Part shown: in pieces, positions 1 to 8,757 of the stretch
Layout: each line of letters opens with the position of its first letter
Numbering within the stretch: the first letter of the stretch is position 1
Source of the DNA: Paraburkholderia sp. PGU19
GTDB lineage: Bacteria; Pseudomonadota; Gammaproteobacteria; Burkholderiales; Burkholderiaceae
Reading direction: 5' to 3'
Assembly: GCF_013426915.1 (NCBI RefSeq)
Contig: NZ_AP023180.1
Location: 2,643,318-2,707,317, forward strand
Length of the DNA stretch: 64,000 bases
Translations under genes and position numbers: made by a program
Notes under the pieces: generated by a model
What the model was told of the DNA's origin: nothing
Databases searched by the model: none
Seen by the model: the letters and a program-made list of their open reading frames with translations, nothing else

Positions 1-870
1 GGGCGCATGTTTGGCCGTCAGGCATACGTCGGTGTGAATTCAGATCGGTTTGGCGCAGTCACGCTGGGTCGTCAGTACGACTCCGTCGTAGACTACCTTG
101 CACCGTTGACGGCGAATGGTAACTGGGCCGGTTATCTGCTTTCGCACCCCTACGACAATGACAACACCGACAACTCATTCCGGCTCAACAATTCCGTGAA
201 GTACACGAGTCCCGTTCTCGGTGGCTTTACATTCGGCGGTCTTTATGGGTTCAGCAACCAGCCGGGCGGCTTTGCGAACAATCGAGCCTATAGCCTCGGT
301 GCGCAATACGTAGGGGGCCCTGTTGCAATCGCTGCGGCATATATGCAGATCAACAATCCGGGTGCAAACGCTGGAGGCTCGCTTGCGACGGACGATACGA
401 ACTTCTTCGCAGGCCGGCAACAGGTGTGGGGTGCAGGCATCAACTACACACTTGGATCCACGATACTGGGCTTCGTCTATAGCCATACGAGCCTTAACGA
501 TGCGACGGGCTCGGTCTACACGGGGAATTTTGCGAACACCGCGACCAGTCTGAAGTTCGATAACTTCGAGGTCAACGCGAAGTATCAGTTCGTGAAGAAT
601 ACCTTTGTAGGCGCCATGTACAGCTACACGCTGGGTCATTTCGACAGTACGGCCGGCAACTCGAAGCCCAAATGGCATCAGGTCGGCTTGATGGCAGACT
701 ACAATCTGTCATCGCGAACAGATGTTTATGTTCAAGGGATGTATCAGCACGCGAGCGGTGGAACCGGTGCTGCAGCACCTCTGAATACCGCATTCATCAC
801 GGGCACGGATGCGCCATCGACGACGGCCAATCAGTTCGCCGCGCGAGTGGGGATTCGACACGTGTTCTGA
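1..870 (+). CDS. Gram-negative porin, 3' part
   Basis: C-terminal part of an outer-membrane trimeric porin of the Burkholderia/Neisseria type, which passively admits small hydrophilic solutes. The reading frame is open at the window edge, so the signal peptide and first strands lie outside. Visible hallmarks are the segment GRQAYVGVNSDRFGAVTLGRQ, alternating amphipathic beta-strand patches rich in Tyr, Gly and Asn throughout, and the terminal Phe (ending RVGIRHVF) needed for outer-membrane insertion. The visible 290 residues suggest that about 80-100 residues are missing. Substrate specificity cannot be read from the sequence. The family assignment is secure. Confidence 0.94.
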   Translation, partial: GRMFGRQAYVGVNSDRFGAVTLGRQYDSVVDYLAPLTANGNWAGYLLSHPYDNDNTDNSFRLNNSVKYTSPVLGGFTFGGLYGFSNQPGGFANNRAYSLGAQYVGGPVAIAAAYMQINNPGANAGGSLATDDTNFFAGRQQVWGAGINYTLGSTILGFVYSHTSLNDATGSVYTGNFANTATSLKFDNFEVNAKYQFVKNTFVGAMYSYTLGHFDSTAGNSKPKWHQVGLMADYNLSSRTDVYVQGMYQHASGGTGAAAPLNTAFITGTDAPSTTANQFAARVGIRHVF

Positions 871-989
871 GTACCCCGGGGGCGATTCTATCGCCGCACT
901 GTTTCGCCAGATTGAGGCTTCTTTATAGCGGGAATCGCGACGGGCGTGATGCCCGTCGCGGTAACGATGATCTCTTCGCCCACACGCGG

Positions 990-1274
990 TCAATCGGAGG
1001 CAGCGCGCGGGGCGTCCATGTTCCCGGTTGCGGATGCGGTATCGCTAGCGGATTGGTGATGCTGGATCGCATACAGTTCCTTGTTCCGTGCGATGGTATC
1101 GGCGGAAGGCGGATAGTCGTTCTTGGGAGCAGGCACTAACCCATCGGCCTGTGCCTCGACAAGTTGTGCATGCACTTCGGCACGCGTGATGCCGTGCGGA
1201 GTTGCTTGTGCAAAGGCATTCGCACCGAATGCAAGACCGAGCACGGTGGCCGCGAACAAGGCTGGCAGCTTCAT
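990..1274 (-). CDS. DUF4148 small secreted protein
   Basis: Protein of 94 residues with a clear signal peptide (MKLPALFAATVLGLAFGANAF, then AQA) and a short acidic-polar mature part containing ITRAEVHAQLVEAQADGLVP, typical of the DUF4148 family common in Burkholderiales. The function of the family is unknown; a periplasmic location is inferred. The frame is open further upstream, but the start at 1274 is preferred because AGGAGGGTC lies just before it and it begins the signal peptide exactly. It stands alone, convergent with the porin gene. Confidence 0.82.
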   Translation of the reverse strand: MKLPALFAATVLGLAFGANAFAQATPHGITRAEVHAQLVEAQADGLVPAPKNDYPPSADTIARNKELYAIQHHQSASDTASATGNMDAPRAASD

Positions 1275-1614
1275 GATGACCCTCCTAAGTATTGAGGAAG
1301 TGGTTGTTTCCACGAAGACCATTCTAGTGACGTGAGTTATCGCAGCACTGACCGTCTAATTACGAATTCGTTATCCTTTTATTGACGCTCCGTCTATTGA
1401 GATATTCAGTGGGCAACATTAGCGAGTTCGATGACATGCGCATATCCGATGTACTTTGCGGCATGACTCGGCGCTACAGTTTTCTTTGTGGATCGTGATT
1501 TTCATTCTCATGAATTGGGCAAAACGAAAGGGAAAGGTCATCCTGACGACGTATTAAACGAGCACATTACCTCGCTGTAATAACTTCGAATTCAAAACAT
1601 TCAGTGAGGTGGAG
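1275..1614. other. Intergenic region, 340 bp
   Basis: Divergent gap between the DUF4148 gene and the phosphodiesterase-like gene, clearly richer in A and T than its surroundings. It must hold the promoters of both. I see no convincing gene, tRNA or strong inverted repeat. GAGGTGGAG just before position 1615 acts as ribosome binding site for the downstream gene. Confidence 0.5.
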
Positions 1615-3279
1615 ATGAGTCGTCTAATCAGGCAAATGGGAGCAGGCATCCTGGCTGCAACGATTGCGGTTCCGATGGTCGTTCATGCTGGCGATGATAA
1701 GGAGCACGGTCACGATCACGAACGGCGCGACACCGACGTGCGGCATGTTTTGCTGATCAGTGTGGACGGTCTCCACGAGCAGGATGTGGCGCGATGCATC
1801 GCCGCTAACACGTGTCGGAATATGGCTTTGCTGGCGAAGTCCGGCGTAACGTACTCCAATGCTTATACACCCGGGCTCTCCGACTCGTTTCCTGGCCTGG
1901 CGGCACTCGTGACGGGCGGCTCGCCGAAATCGGCGGGACTGTTCTATGACGTATCGTACGATCGCACGCTTTATGCGCCGTCAGACCCGACGTGCCAGGG
2001 CAATCAGGGTTGGAATGTCGTATTCGACGAAACGACGGGCATCGACGCAGAGAACGGCGGGGCGCTTACGCATCTCGATGGAGGAGGCGCCTTTAATCCG
2101 CAAGCGATTCCACACGCAAAGACAAATGGCGTGTGCGTGCCTGTTTATCCACATAACTATGTGAAGACCAACACGATCTTCGAGGCAGTCAAGCAACATT
2201 TGCATGGTGCCCGGACGGCATGGGCCGACAAGCACGCGTGGGGCTATGACTGGCTTAATGGTCCGTCAGGCAAGGGCGTCGACGATCTGTCACGTACCGA
2301 GATCAACTCGATCGATCCGGTGACGGGCACGAACTACACCGACGCGTACGCGCATACTGAACAGTTCGATAACCTGCATGTTCAGTCCATCATCAATGAG
2401 ATCGACGGCAAGGATTCGACGGGCCAGCAAAACGCCGCTGTGCCGACCTTGTTCGGTACAAACTTTCAGACATTGAGTGTTGCGCAGAAGGCGCCCGTCA
2501 CGTCTGGCGGCGGCTATCTCGACGCGAGCTTTACGCCGGGCAAGCAGGTGGCGGCTGCAATCGCCTATGTTGACGATGCGCTCGGAAAGATGGTCGATGC
2601 GCTGAAGTCGAAAGATCTCGCGAAGTCGACGATGGTAGTTGTCACCGCCAAGCACGGCCAGTCGCCCAGCGACCACACCAAGCTGGTCAAGAACGGCGAC
2701 ACGCTGGTGGGCCTGCTCGAAGCGCATAACTACCTCGATCCGAACGGCCACTTTGGACAAAACAGCACGACGACGGGGAACCTGAATGACGGGACGGGTC
2801 TGGTCGGCACAGGCTTCGCGCAAACCGACGACGTCGGTCTCATCTGGCTGCGGGATCAGAGCCAGGTTCAAGCTGTCGTGTCGACGCTGAAGGCCAACCT
2901 GGGTTGTAACGCGCCAGGCATCTGCGCGGACGGGCCGCAGGCGTATATCCTTTCGGGACCGCAGCTCGCGGCGCAATTTGGTGACCCGGCATCCGGACGC
3001 ACACCCGATATCATCGTGCAACCCAACCCCGGTGTTATCTACACATCGAGCAAAGCGAAAGACGAGGAGCATGGCGGGAACGCGCCGGACGACAGTCATC
3101 TCGGCTTGATCGTGTCGTATCCCGATGGACATCACCATGAGCGGCATGTCGATCGCCGTGTAACCACCACGCAGGTTGCACCCACTATCTTGCGCGCACT
3201 CGGCGTGGACCCGGCATCGTTGCAGTCCGTTCGTTTGGAGGGCACCCGGCCTCTTCCGGGCCTGGGAGAGGATGACTGA
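1615..3279 (+). CDS. Alkaline phosphatase superfamily / type I phosphodiesterase-like exported enzyme
   Basis: About 554 residues, with a signal peptide (MSRLIRQMGAGILAATIAVP, cut near VHA) followed by a His-rich stretch (EHGHDHERR). Domain marks of the alkaline phosphatase superfamily are visible: ISVDG near residue 50 (metal Asp), DSFPG near 91, where Ser sits at the usual nucleophile Thr/Ser place, VVVTAKHGQSP near 345, and EHGG near 482. The protein should hydrolyse phosphodiester or phosphomonoester bonds in the periplasm; the substrate is unknown. Start at ATG 1615 is preferred over GTG 1609 because GAGGTGGAG then has proper spacing. The TAKHGQ motif replaces the common (S/A)DHGM form, so one metal ligand differs or is supplied elsewhere. 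A second His-rich patch (DGHHHERH) occurs near the C-terminus. Confidence 0.85.
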   Translation: MSRLIRQMGAGILAATIAVPMVVHAGDDKEHGHDHERRDTDVRHVLLISVDGLHEQDVARCIAANTCRNMALLAKSGVTYSNAYTPGLSDSFPGLAALVTGGSPKSAGLFYDVSYDRTLYAPSDPTCQGNQGWNVVFDETTGIDAENGGALTHLDGGGAFNPQAIPHAKTNGVCVPVYPHNYVKTNTIFEAVKQHLHGARTAWADKHAWGYDWLNGPSGKGVDDLSRTEINSIDPVTGTNYTDAYAHTEQFDNLHVQSIINEIDGKDSTGQQNAAVPTLFGTNFQTLSVAQKAPVTSGGGYLDASFTPGKQVAAAIAYVDDALGKMVDALKSKDLAKSTMVVVTAKHGQSPSDHTKLVKNGDTLVGLLEAHNYLDPNGHFGQNSTTTGNLNDGTGLVGTGFAQTDDVGLIWLRDQSQVQAVVSTLKANLGCNAPGICADGPQAYILSGPQLAAQFGDPASGRTPDIIVQPNPGVIYTSSKAKDEEHGGNAPDDSHLGLIVSYPDGHHHERHVDRRVTTTQVAPTILRALGVDPASLQSVRLEGTRPLPGLGEDD

Positions 3280-3762
3280 CCGGGATGGCTGATGCCTTTC
3301 GACGGCTCCTTGCATGCAGTTGAATACCTGGTTTCTCCCATGCGCGCTTGACTTCGACCCAGTCGCGTGGCGCGTCGTGTCGCCGACAAGGCGGCGTTCC
3401 GGGTATCGGTTCAATAAATAGAATAGGGGCCGCCCATGAGGGTGGCCCCGTCCCTGATGCCAGATAAAAGCGTGCCGGTGTCCCGCACGTTCCCCGCAGA
3501 AACCCTCCAGTACCTTTCATCCCCCGACGCAAGTTCCGCCACGCGCGCGACCTGAACGCATCGCGGGCGGCTCTCCTGTGCATCTCGAAAACCCTGGTCC
3601 GGCCGGCCTTTTTGATCCATTGACATATGACGTCTCACCTAATACCTTGGTAAACATACGGTCGGGTTTCGAAACGTGGCCGGTGGTTCGCACCGAGCTG
3701 GGGCGGGCGTGCCCAGACCTGACACCTCTTTTTCAACCTGTCGAAATTCGCAGAGGAATCAG
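3280..3762. other. Intergenic region upstream of the livK-like gene, 483 bp
   Basis: Contains no credible gene; the open frames here are short and rich in Arg and Pro. A hairpin with a GGGGCC left arm and GGCCCC right arm lies at 3425-3449 but has no clear T tract. The distal half carries a TTGACATATGA site (separate entry) that could double as a -35 box, and AGAGGAA near 3752 is the ribosome binding site of the next gene. Confidence 0.55.
3619..3638 (+). promoter_or_regulatory. Putative GntR operator / promoter, site A
   Basis: The core TTGACATATGACG recurs in near-identical form in the hyuA/etfB gap at 13543 and, with a short insertion, upstream of the gntR gene near 5888. The A and C copies also share TTTTTGATC just upstream. 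TTGACA could serve as a -35 hexamer, but the -10 (TACCTT after 17 bp) is weak. Binding by the FadR-type regulator encoded at 5042-5794 is an inference from this co-occurrence. Confidence 0.5.
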
Positions 3763-4935
3763 ATGAACATCCCGTATCAACTCAAAAGTATCGTGTTCGC
3801 CGCGAGCCTGGCCGCCGGGGCATTGCTCGTCGCCCCGGCCGCTCACGCGGCGGACGTGACGATCGGCTTCGCCGCCCCGTTGACGGGGGCATCCGCTCAC
3901 TACGGGGTCGATCTGAAGCGCGGCGTCGAGCTTGCAATCGACGACGCGAACGCGAAGAAACTCGTCATTGGCGGGCAGCCGGTGCATTTCGCAATCGATG
4001 CGGAAGATGACCAGGGTGACCCTCGCATGGGCTCGCAAGTCGCGCAGAAAATGGTCGACTCGAAGGTCGCGGGGATCGTGGGTCACTTCAATTCAGGCAC
4101 GAGCATTCCCGCTTCGCGGATCTACTACAACGCGGGTATCCCGATGGTGTCGCCCACGGCAACGAATCCGATGCTCACATCGCAGGGTTTCAAGACGGTA
4201 TTTCGTGTCACCAACTCCGATTCGCAGATGGGCCAGCTCGCGGGCCATTCAGCCGTTCAGGCGTTGAAGGGCAAGAGCATTGCTGTAATCGACGACCGCA
4301 CGGCGTTCGGGCAGGGCATGGCAGACGAGTTCGTCAAAGGCGTGGAAGCGGCTGGCGGGAAAGTCGTCGATCGCGAGTTTTCGACTGATAAGGCCGTTGA
4401 TTTCAAGTCCCAGCTCACGCGGATGAAGTCCTTCAACCCGGATGTCATTTTCTGGGGCGGGCTAGATCAACAGGCGGGCATGCTGATCAAGCAGATGCGG
4501 CAGCTCGGCATCAAGGCGACCTTGCTCGGCGGCGGCAGCTTCGAAAACGACACGTTCCTGAAGGTCGCGGGCGATAGCGCCGAGGGTGCCGTTTCATGGG
4601 ACTACGGCGTACCGTTGTCGAGGCTGAAGGCCGGCAAGGAGTTCGATAACAAGATGAAGGCGAAGTACAACGAGGGCGTCGTGGCGTACTCGCCTTCCGC
4701 GTATGACGCGACGTGGGTTCTGATCAACGCGATGCAGAAAGCGAACTCGACCGACCCGAAAGTGTACGGCCCACTCATCAAATCGGTTGCGTTCGAGGGG
4801 GTGTCGGGCAATATCGCTTTCATGCAAAACGGCGATATGAAAGATCCCGCAGCGACGTTCTACAAGGTGATTGGCGGGAAGTGGGTGCCGCAAGCGGTCG
4901 CGTACGGCGACAAGGTTCAGGCCTTGCAGAACTGA
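3763..4935 (+). CDS. Branched-chain amino acid-type ABC transporter periplasmic binding protein
   Basis: About 390 residues, Leu/Ile/Val-binding protein (LivK, periplasmic binding protein type 1) family. Signal peptide at the start (MNIPYQLKSIVFAASLAAGA, cut after AHA), then VTIGFAAPLTGASAHYGVDL, the usual N-terminal lobe of the family, and VSPTATNP and FRVTNSDSQMGQ in the ligand cleft region. ATG 3763 is chosen for the signal peptide and the AGAGGAA site. No permease or ATPase genes adjoin it, so it is an orphan binding protein that must use a transporter encoded elsewhere. The shared operator suggests it captures the substrate of the 6-13 kb operon; the ligand itself is unknown. Confidence 0.92.
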   Translation: MNIPYQLKSIVFAASLAAGALLVAPAAHAADVTIGFAAPLTGASAHYGVDLKRGVELAIDDANAKKLVIGGQPVHFAIDAEDDQGDPRMGSQVAQKMVDSKVAGIVGHFNSGTSIPASRIYYNAGIPMVSPTATNPMLTSQGFKTVFRVTNSDSQMGQLAGHSAVQALKGKSIAVIDDRTAFGQGMADEFVKGVEAAGGKVVDREFSTDKAVDFKSQLTRMKSFNPDVIFWGGLDQQAGMLIKQMRQLGIKATLLGGGSFENDTFLKVAGDSAEGAVSWDYGVPLSRLKAGKEFDNKMKAKYNEGVVAYSPSAYDATWVLINAMQKANSTDPKVYGPLIKSVAFEGVSGNIAFMQNGDMKDPAATFYKVIGGKWVPQAVAYGDKVQALQN

Positions 4936-4957
4936 CGGGTCGCCGTGCTGGAATCAG

Positions 4958-5010
4958 AACGCCGGATGAGCGGCAGCGTCACACGACGCGCCGTTCATCC
5001 GGCGTTTGTT
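4958..5010. terminator. Bidirectional rho-independent terminator
   Basis: AACGCCGGATGA at 4958-4969 pairs perfectly with TCATCCGGCGTT at 4995-5006, extended inward by GCGGC/GCCG pairing and followed by TGTTCTT. It sits between the convergent binding-protein and gntR genes and can serve both. Confidence 0.8.
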
Positions 5011-5041
5011 CTTGAAGAAGCCGCGAGTACGTCGCGCCGGA

Positions 5042-5794
5042 CTACTCGCTGCGCGTACTCGAAAGATGGTGATAGCGCTCCAGACTCTCGTTCAGATGAC
5101 GCCGCATCGCGCGCCGCGCTGCCGTCTCATCCTGCCGTTCAATCGCGTCGAGGATATCGGCGTGCTCACGCTGAATGCGCCTGATGTAGGTCTTTCGTTC
5201 CTTGGCGTTCGCTTTTCCATGCTTGAGACGCAGGTCGATGATGATCTCCTGGCCTAGCGAGCGAAGAATCGAAGTGAAGTGCGGGTTTTCGGAGCAGGTG
5301 GCGACAGCGAGATGAAATTCGAAGTCCGCGCGCGCGCATTCAGCATCATCGTCCGCGGCAACGATTTCCATGCGTGCATACACTTCCTTGAGCGCCCGGA
5401 GATGATGCTCTGACCGGCGCAACGCCGCATAGGCCGCGCATTCCGTCTCGACGCCGATACGCAGTTCGAGCACATGCATCGAGTTGTTCAGCGTCGTGGT
5501 GTCGATAAAGCCCATTTCACCCGATTGACCGGGTGTCTCCGAAACGAACACACCCACGCCGTGGCGGGCAATGAGCCGGCGTCCCAGTTTCAGCGATGCA
5601 ACGGCTTCGCGCACGACGGTGCGGCTGACGCTAAATTCATTGCAGAGTTCGGGTTCGGTTGGGAGCTTGGCACCGGGCGCATACTCGCCGCGGTCGATCT
5701 TGTCGTTCAGTGCCTGGATGACCAGTTCGGTCAGGCTGCGGCGCTTGCCAGTGCTTGCCGCATTCTTGAGGAGGGTTTCAGCGTCCAGAGTCAT
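5042..5794 (-). CDS. FadR/FCD-type GntR transcriptional regulator
   Basis: Protein of 250 residues. An N-terminal winged helix (about residues 20-85, with LPTEPELCNEFSVSRTVVRE) is followed by an all-helical FCD ligand domain (about 95-240). The FCD metal-site pattern is visible: Asp and His in ADFEFHLAVATCSENPHF and later His residues in REHADILDAIE and RRHLNES. FCD regulators usually repress catabolic genes until an organic acid or sugar acid binds. It is the last gene of the minus-strand catabolic cluster, 173 bp below the SDR gene with its own leader, and that leader carries a variant of the TGACATAT site, so autoregulation is likely (inference). Confidence 0.93.
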   Translation of the reverse strand: MTLDAETLLKNAASTGKRRSLTELVIQALNDKIDRGEYAPGAKLPTEPELCNEFSVSRTVVREAVASLKLGRRLIARHGVGVFVSETPGQSGEMGFIDTTTLNNSMHVLELRIGVETECAAYAALRRSEHHLRALKEVYARMEIVAADDDAECARADFEFHLAVATCSENPHFTSILRSLGQEIIIDLRLKHGKANAKERKTYIRRIQREHADILDAIERQDETAARRAMRRHLNESLERYHHLSSTRSE

Positions 5795-5885
5795 TCCGTG
5801 TACTCACACCGGATCAGGAGTGCTCTGCAATTCTCGGCTGCAGGCGTACCGCGCCGGCGTGGGTGGAACGGGTCTGACCTGCGCC

Positions 5886-5905
5886 GTATGACATATTATG
5901 ACTCT
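5886..5905 (-). promoter_or_regulatory. Putative GntR operator, site B, upstream of gntR
   Basis: On the minus strand this reads GAGTCATAATATGTCATAC, a spaced variant of the TCATATGTCA core found upstream of the livK-like gene and in the hyuA/etfB gap. It lies about 90 bp upstream of the gntR start, a suitable place for autoregulation. The extra bases in the middle make it the weakest of the three sites. Confidence 0.42.
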
Positions 5906-5967
5906 ACCACAGTCGCGGCCGCGCCGTTGCCCGCCCGCGAACGGGGCGGGGGAATCCTTGATGTGAC

Positions 5968-6720
5968 TCAAGCGTAGATATAACCGCCGCTGACGATGAC
6001 GTTTTCGCCCGTCGCATAGGTGTTGCGCGCGCTTGCCATCATGACGACCCATTGCGCGATTTCTTCGGGTTCGGCCGCGCGGCCCAGCGGATTGGCGGCG
6101 GCGAGTTCGCCGAGGAAGCCTGCCTTCTTCGCCTTGTCGGTCGCAAAGCCGGCGGGCGCGACGGAGTTCACGAGAATGCCGTCCTTCGCCACTTCCTGCG
6201 CGAACGATTTCGTCAGGCTCACGACAGCGGCTTTCGTCGCCGCGTAATGCGCATTCTGCGGATGCGCCTTGAACGCATCGACAGATGTGATATTGACGAT
6301 GCGGCCCGCGACATGCGGCTCGACCTTCGCACGGCTGCGCATATGTTCGATGGCAGCGACCATCATGTGATAGGTGCCCTTGATATTGACGGCGTTTTCC
6401 AGGTCCCACTCGTCGTCGGAGATATCGAGGATAGGACGGCGCGGATAGATTGCCGCGCTGTTGATCAGGCAATCGACACGGCCCAGCGCTTCGAGCGCCG
6501 TGCGAAACACTTCCTGCGCGGAGTCCTTGCGCGTGATGTCGCCGACCGCGCCAAACACCGTGTGACCTTGCGCCTTCAGCGCGCCCACGGTTTCGTCGAG
6601 CAGCGGACCGTTCTTGTCGATCAGCGCAATGCTGTGCGCGCCGTCCGCGAGCATCAGCTTTGCGACGGACAGGCCAAGGCCAGAAGCGCCGCCGACGATA
6701 ACGACTCGTTGATTCTTCAT
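5968..6720 (-). CDS. SDR family NAD(P)-dependent oxidoreductase
   Basis: Classical short-chain dehydrogenase/reductase of 250 residues. The Rossmann motif GGASGLGLS (about residues 10-18), the Ser in NITSVDAF, the catalytic YAATK (Tyr near 159, Lys four residues later) and a C-terminal [14 protein letters not shown] are all present. It should oxidise or reduce a hydroxyl/carbonyl group on a small metabolite with NAD or NADP in the cytoplasm. It follows the second SDR gene after 33 bp in the hyuA-led operon; AGGACAT precedes the start. Substrate unknown. Confidence 0.92.
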   Translation of the reverse strand: MKNQRVVIVGGASGLGLSVAKLMLADGAHSIALIDKNGPLLDETVGALKAQGHTVFGAVGDITRKDSAQEVFRTALEALGRVDCLINSAAIYPRRPILDISDDEWDLENAVNIKGTYHMMVAAIEHMRSRAKVEPHVAGRIVNITSVDAFKAHPQNAHYAATKAAVVSLTKSFAQEVAKDGILVNSVAPAGFATDKAKKAGFLGELAAANPLGRAAEPEEIAQWVVMMASARNTYATGENVIVSGGYIYA

Positions 6721-6753
6721 GATTCGAATATGTCCTGTAGAGCAGTACGTGGA

Positions 6754-7494
6754 TTACTTGACTGAGACGATCTGCGAGCCGCCTGCTGCCTGATCGGTCG
6801 GAAACACCTCCATGCGCGACACGTCAACGGCTTCTGGCAGCGCGATGGCCGTCGCGATCAGTTCGGCGATGTTTTCAGGCTGAATCGAGCGATAGGCGTC
6901 GTACAGCTTTTCATTTGCGCCTTCCGTGCCGAGCGCCGTGCGATAGAGGCTCGTTTGCACGCGGCCTGGTGCGATTTCCGTAACGCGGACCTTCGTGCCG
7001 AGCAGATCGCAACGCAGCGAATCGCAGAACATGCTGATGCCGGCCTTCGTTGCGCCATAGACAGCGGTGTTCGGGTGCGGGAATCGCCCGGCACTGGAGC
7101 CGACGAAGAACAGATGTCCGCGCCCGCGTAGGATCATGCCGTCGAGCGCCATATGCGCGAGGCGCAGCGGCGCGCGCAGATTGATATCGATCATGCGGTC
7201 GATATCCGCAAGCTCGCTCTCAGCGAACTTTGCAAGCGCCGGTAGCAGCCCCGCGTTATTGACGACGACATCGATTTCGGTACGCGCAAACAGATCGCGC
7301 AAAGGCGTCGTGTCCTGCAGATCGAGCGCGATCGGCGTGACGTCGCACTCGCTCGCAAGCGCATCGAGCGCTTTGGCGTCGCGGCCGAGCGCGTAGACCT
7401 TGAGCCCGTCGTTGACGAGCCGTTGTGCAATCGCGCGCCCGATGCCGCTGGACGCGCCAGTGACCAGCGCGGTCTGATAGGAATGGGAAGTCAT
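6754..7494 (-). CDS. SDR family oxidoreductase
   Basis: Protein of 246 residues, classical SDR. Cofactor motif TGASSGIG at the N-terminus, NNAG near residue 89, the Ser in FVGSSAGRF, and catalytic YGATK (about 150-154). Related to YdfG/serine-3-dehydrogenase-type enzymes that act on hydroxy acids; this is a family resemblance only. It follows the DAO-type oxidoreductase after 31 bp and precedes another SDR, so two dehydrogenation steps of one pathway are likely encoded here (inference). Confidence 0.92.
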   Translation of the reverse strand: MTSHSYQTALVTGASSGIGRAIAQRLVNDGLKVYALGRDAKALDALASECDVTPIALDLQDTTPLRDLFARTEIDVVVNNAGLLPALAKFAESELADIDRMIDINLRAPLRLAHMALDGMILRGRGHLFFVGSSAGRFPHPNTAVYGATKAGISMFCDSLRCDLLGTKVRVTEIAPGRVQTSLYRTALGTEGANEKLYDAYRSIQPENIAELIATAIALPEAVDVSRMEVFPTDQAAGGSQIVSVK

Positions 7495-7525
7495 GTTATC
7501 TGCCTTTGATCAATGGGCGACGCAC

Positions 7526-8722
7526 TCAGATCACGCCTTCTTCGAGGAAAGGTTTGTTCTCGACCACGCGTTCATAGCCGAGCGGTGCGAGATCGAGCGA
7601 CCGGTATTGGCCGTACGTGATCAGTTCGCTCAGGCCACGTCCGATGGCGGGTGACTGTTGCAAACCATGTCCGCTGAATCCGTTGGCGAACAGGAAGTTC
7701 TCCACCTGCGGATGCCGTCCGACAATCGCATTGTGGTCCAGCATGCAGAAGTCGTAGTGGCCGGCCCACGCGTTGACGACCTTGATCGCCTCGAACGCGG
7801 GTACGCGCTCGGCTAGCGCGGGCCAGATGACGTCTTCGAACTCGGAATGGATCACGTCGAAGTCGTTCACATCCGCCAGCGGGTCGGGGTCCGGATAGCA
7901 GCCCGTCAGGTAGTACTGTCCTTCGGGACGAAAGAAGATGCCCGTCGTGTCGATGGTGAGCGGCACCGTGCCTTGCAGTGGCGTGCGGCAGTCGAACACG
8001 AACAGACAGCGCTTTCGCGGCTCGACGGGAATCTCGAGTCCGGCAAGCCGCGCCATCGCGGGGCCGCGCGTGCCTGCGGCATTCACCATCAGACCGCAAC
8101 CGATGGTTTCGCCGCTCTTGAGCGTCACGCCCGTGATCCCGTCGCCTTCGCGCACCACGTCGACCACTTCGTTTTCGATGTATTCGATACCCATCGAACG
8201 GGCTTTGCGCCGCATGCCTTGAAGCAGCCCGTAGCTGTCGAACCAGCCTTCGCCGCTTTGTCCATAGACGCCGTTGACCAGCCCATCCGTATTCAGCCAC
8301 GGGAAGCGCGCCTTCAACTTTTCCTGGTCGAGCAACACGACATCGGCGCCGTTTTCGCGCTGGGTCGCGTAGTTGCGCTCGAACATCGGCGCGCCTTTCG
8401 CATCGCCGAGGTACAGGTAGCCGTTTTCCTTGAACCCGAGTTCGGGTGCGTCGCCCTCGACGGCAACGAGTTCGTGGAAGTTGCGGATGAACTCGGTGCC
8501 GAACTGCGAAATCCTGATGTTCAGCGGGTTCGAGAACTGATGGCGGATCGACGCACTCGACAGGGCCGTCGCGGATTGTGCATAGGTCCAGTCCCGCTCG
8601 ATAACCAGAACCGAACCGTTGAAGTCCGGGTTCTTCGCCAGGAAATACGCGGTCGCGCTGCCGACGACCGCGCCGCCCACGATCACGACGTCGTAGTGCT
8701 GCTTTGATGCTTGCTGTGCCAT
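7526..8722 (-). CDS. DAO-family FAD-dependent oxidoreductase
   Basis: About 398 residues, D-amino-acid-oxidase/sarcosine-dehydrogenase superfamily (FOXRED1-like). Shows the dinucleotide motif VVIVGGAVVGSATAYFLA at the N-terminus, SSASIRHQF (typical flavin contact region), and C-terminal NGFSGHGLQQSPAIGRGLSE, the family's FAD-binding signature. The long open frame upstream of 8722 overlaps the preceding gene and is not used; MAQQ at 8722 puts the FAD motif about 10 residues in, as usual. Such enzymes oxidise C-N or C-O bonds and many pass electrons to electron transfer flavoprotein. etfAB lies nearby at 13.8-15.5 kb, which makes an ETF-coupled amine or hydroxy-acid dehydrogenase plausible (inference). 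Confidence 0.92.
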   Translation of the reverse strand: MAQQASKQHYDVVIVGGAVVGSATAYFLAKNPDFNGSVLVIERDWTYAQSATALSSASIRHQFSNPLNIRISQFGTEFIRNFHELVAVEGDAPELGFKENGYLYLGDAKGAPMFERNYATQRENGADVVLLDQEKLKARFPWLNTDGLVNGVYGQSGEGWFDSYGLLQGMRRKARSMGIEYIENEVVDVVREGDGITGVTLKSGETIGCGLMVNAAGTRGPAMARLAGLEIPVEPRKRCLFVFDCRTPLQGTVPLTIDTTGIFFRPEGQYYLTGCYPDPDPLADVNDFDVIHSEFEDVIWPALAERVPAFEAIKVVNAWAGHYDFCMLDHNAIVGRHPQVENFLFANGFSGHGLQQSPAIGRGLSELITYGQYRSLDLAPLGYERVVENKPFLEEGVI

Positions 8723-8757
8723 CTCAGTGTTTCCAGAAAGTCGGTCAGGTAGCGGGC

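Noticed and set aside
3425..3449. GGGGCC/GGCCCC hairpin as a terminator for the phosphodiesterase gene
   Set aside because: No T tract and 145 bp past the stop; kept only as a note in the intergenic entry.
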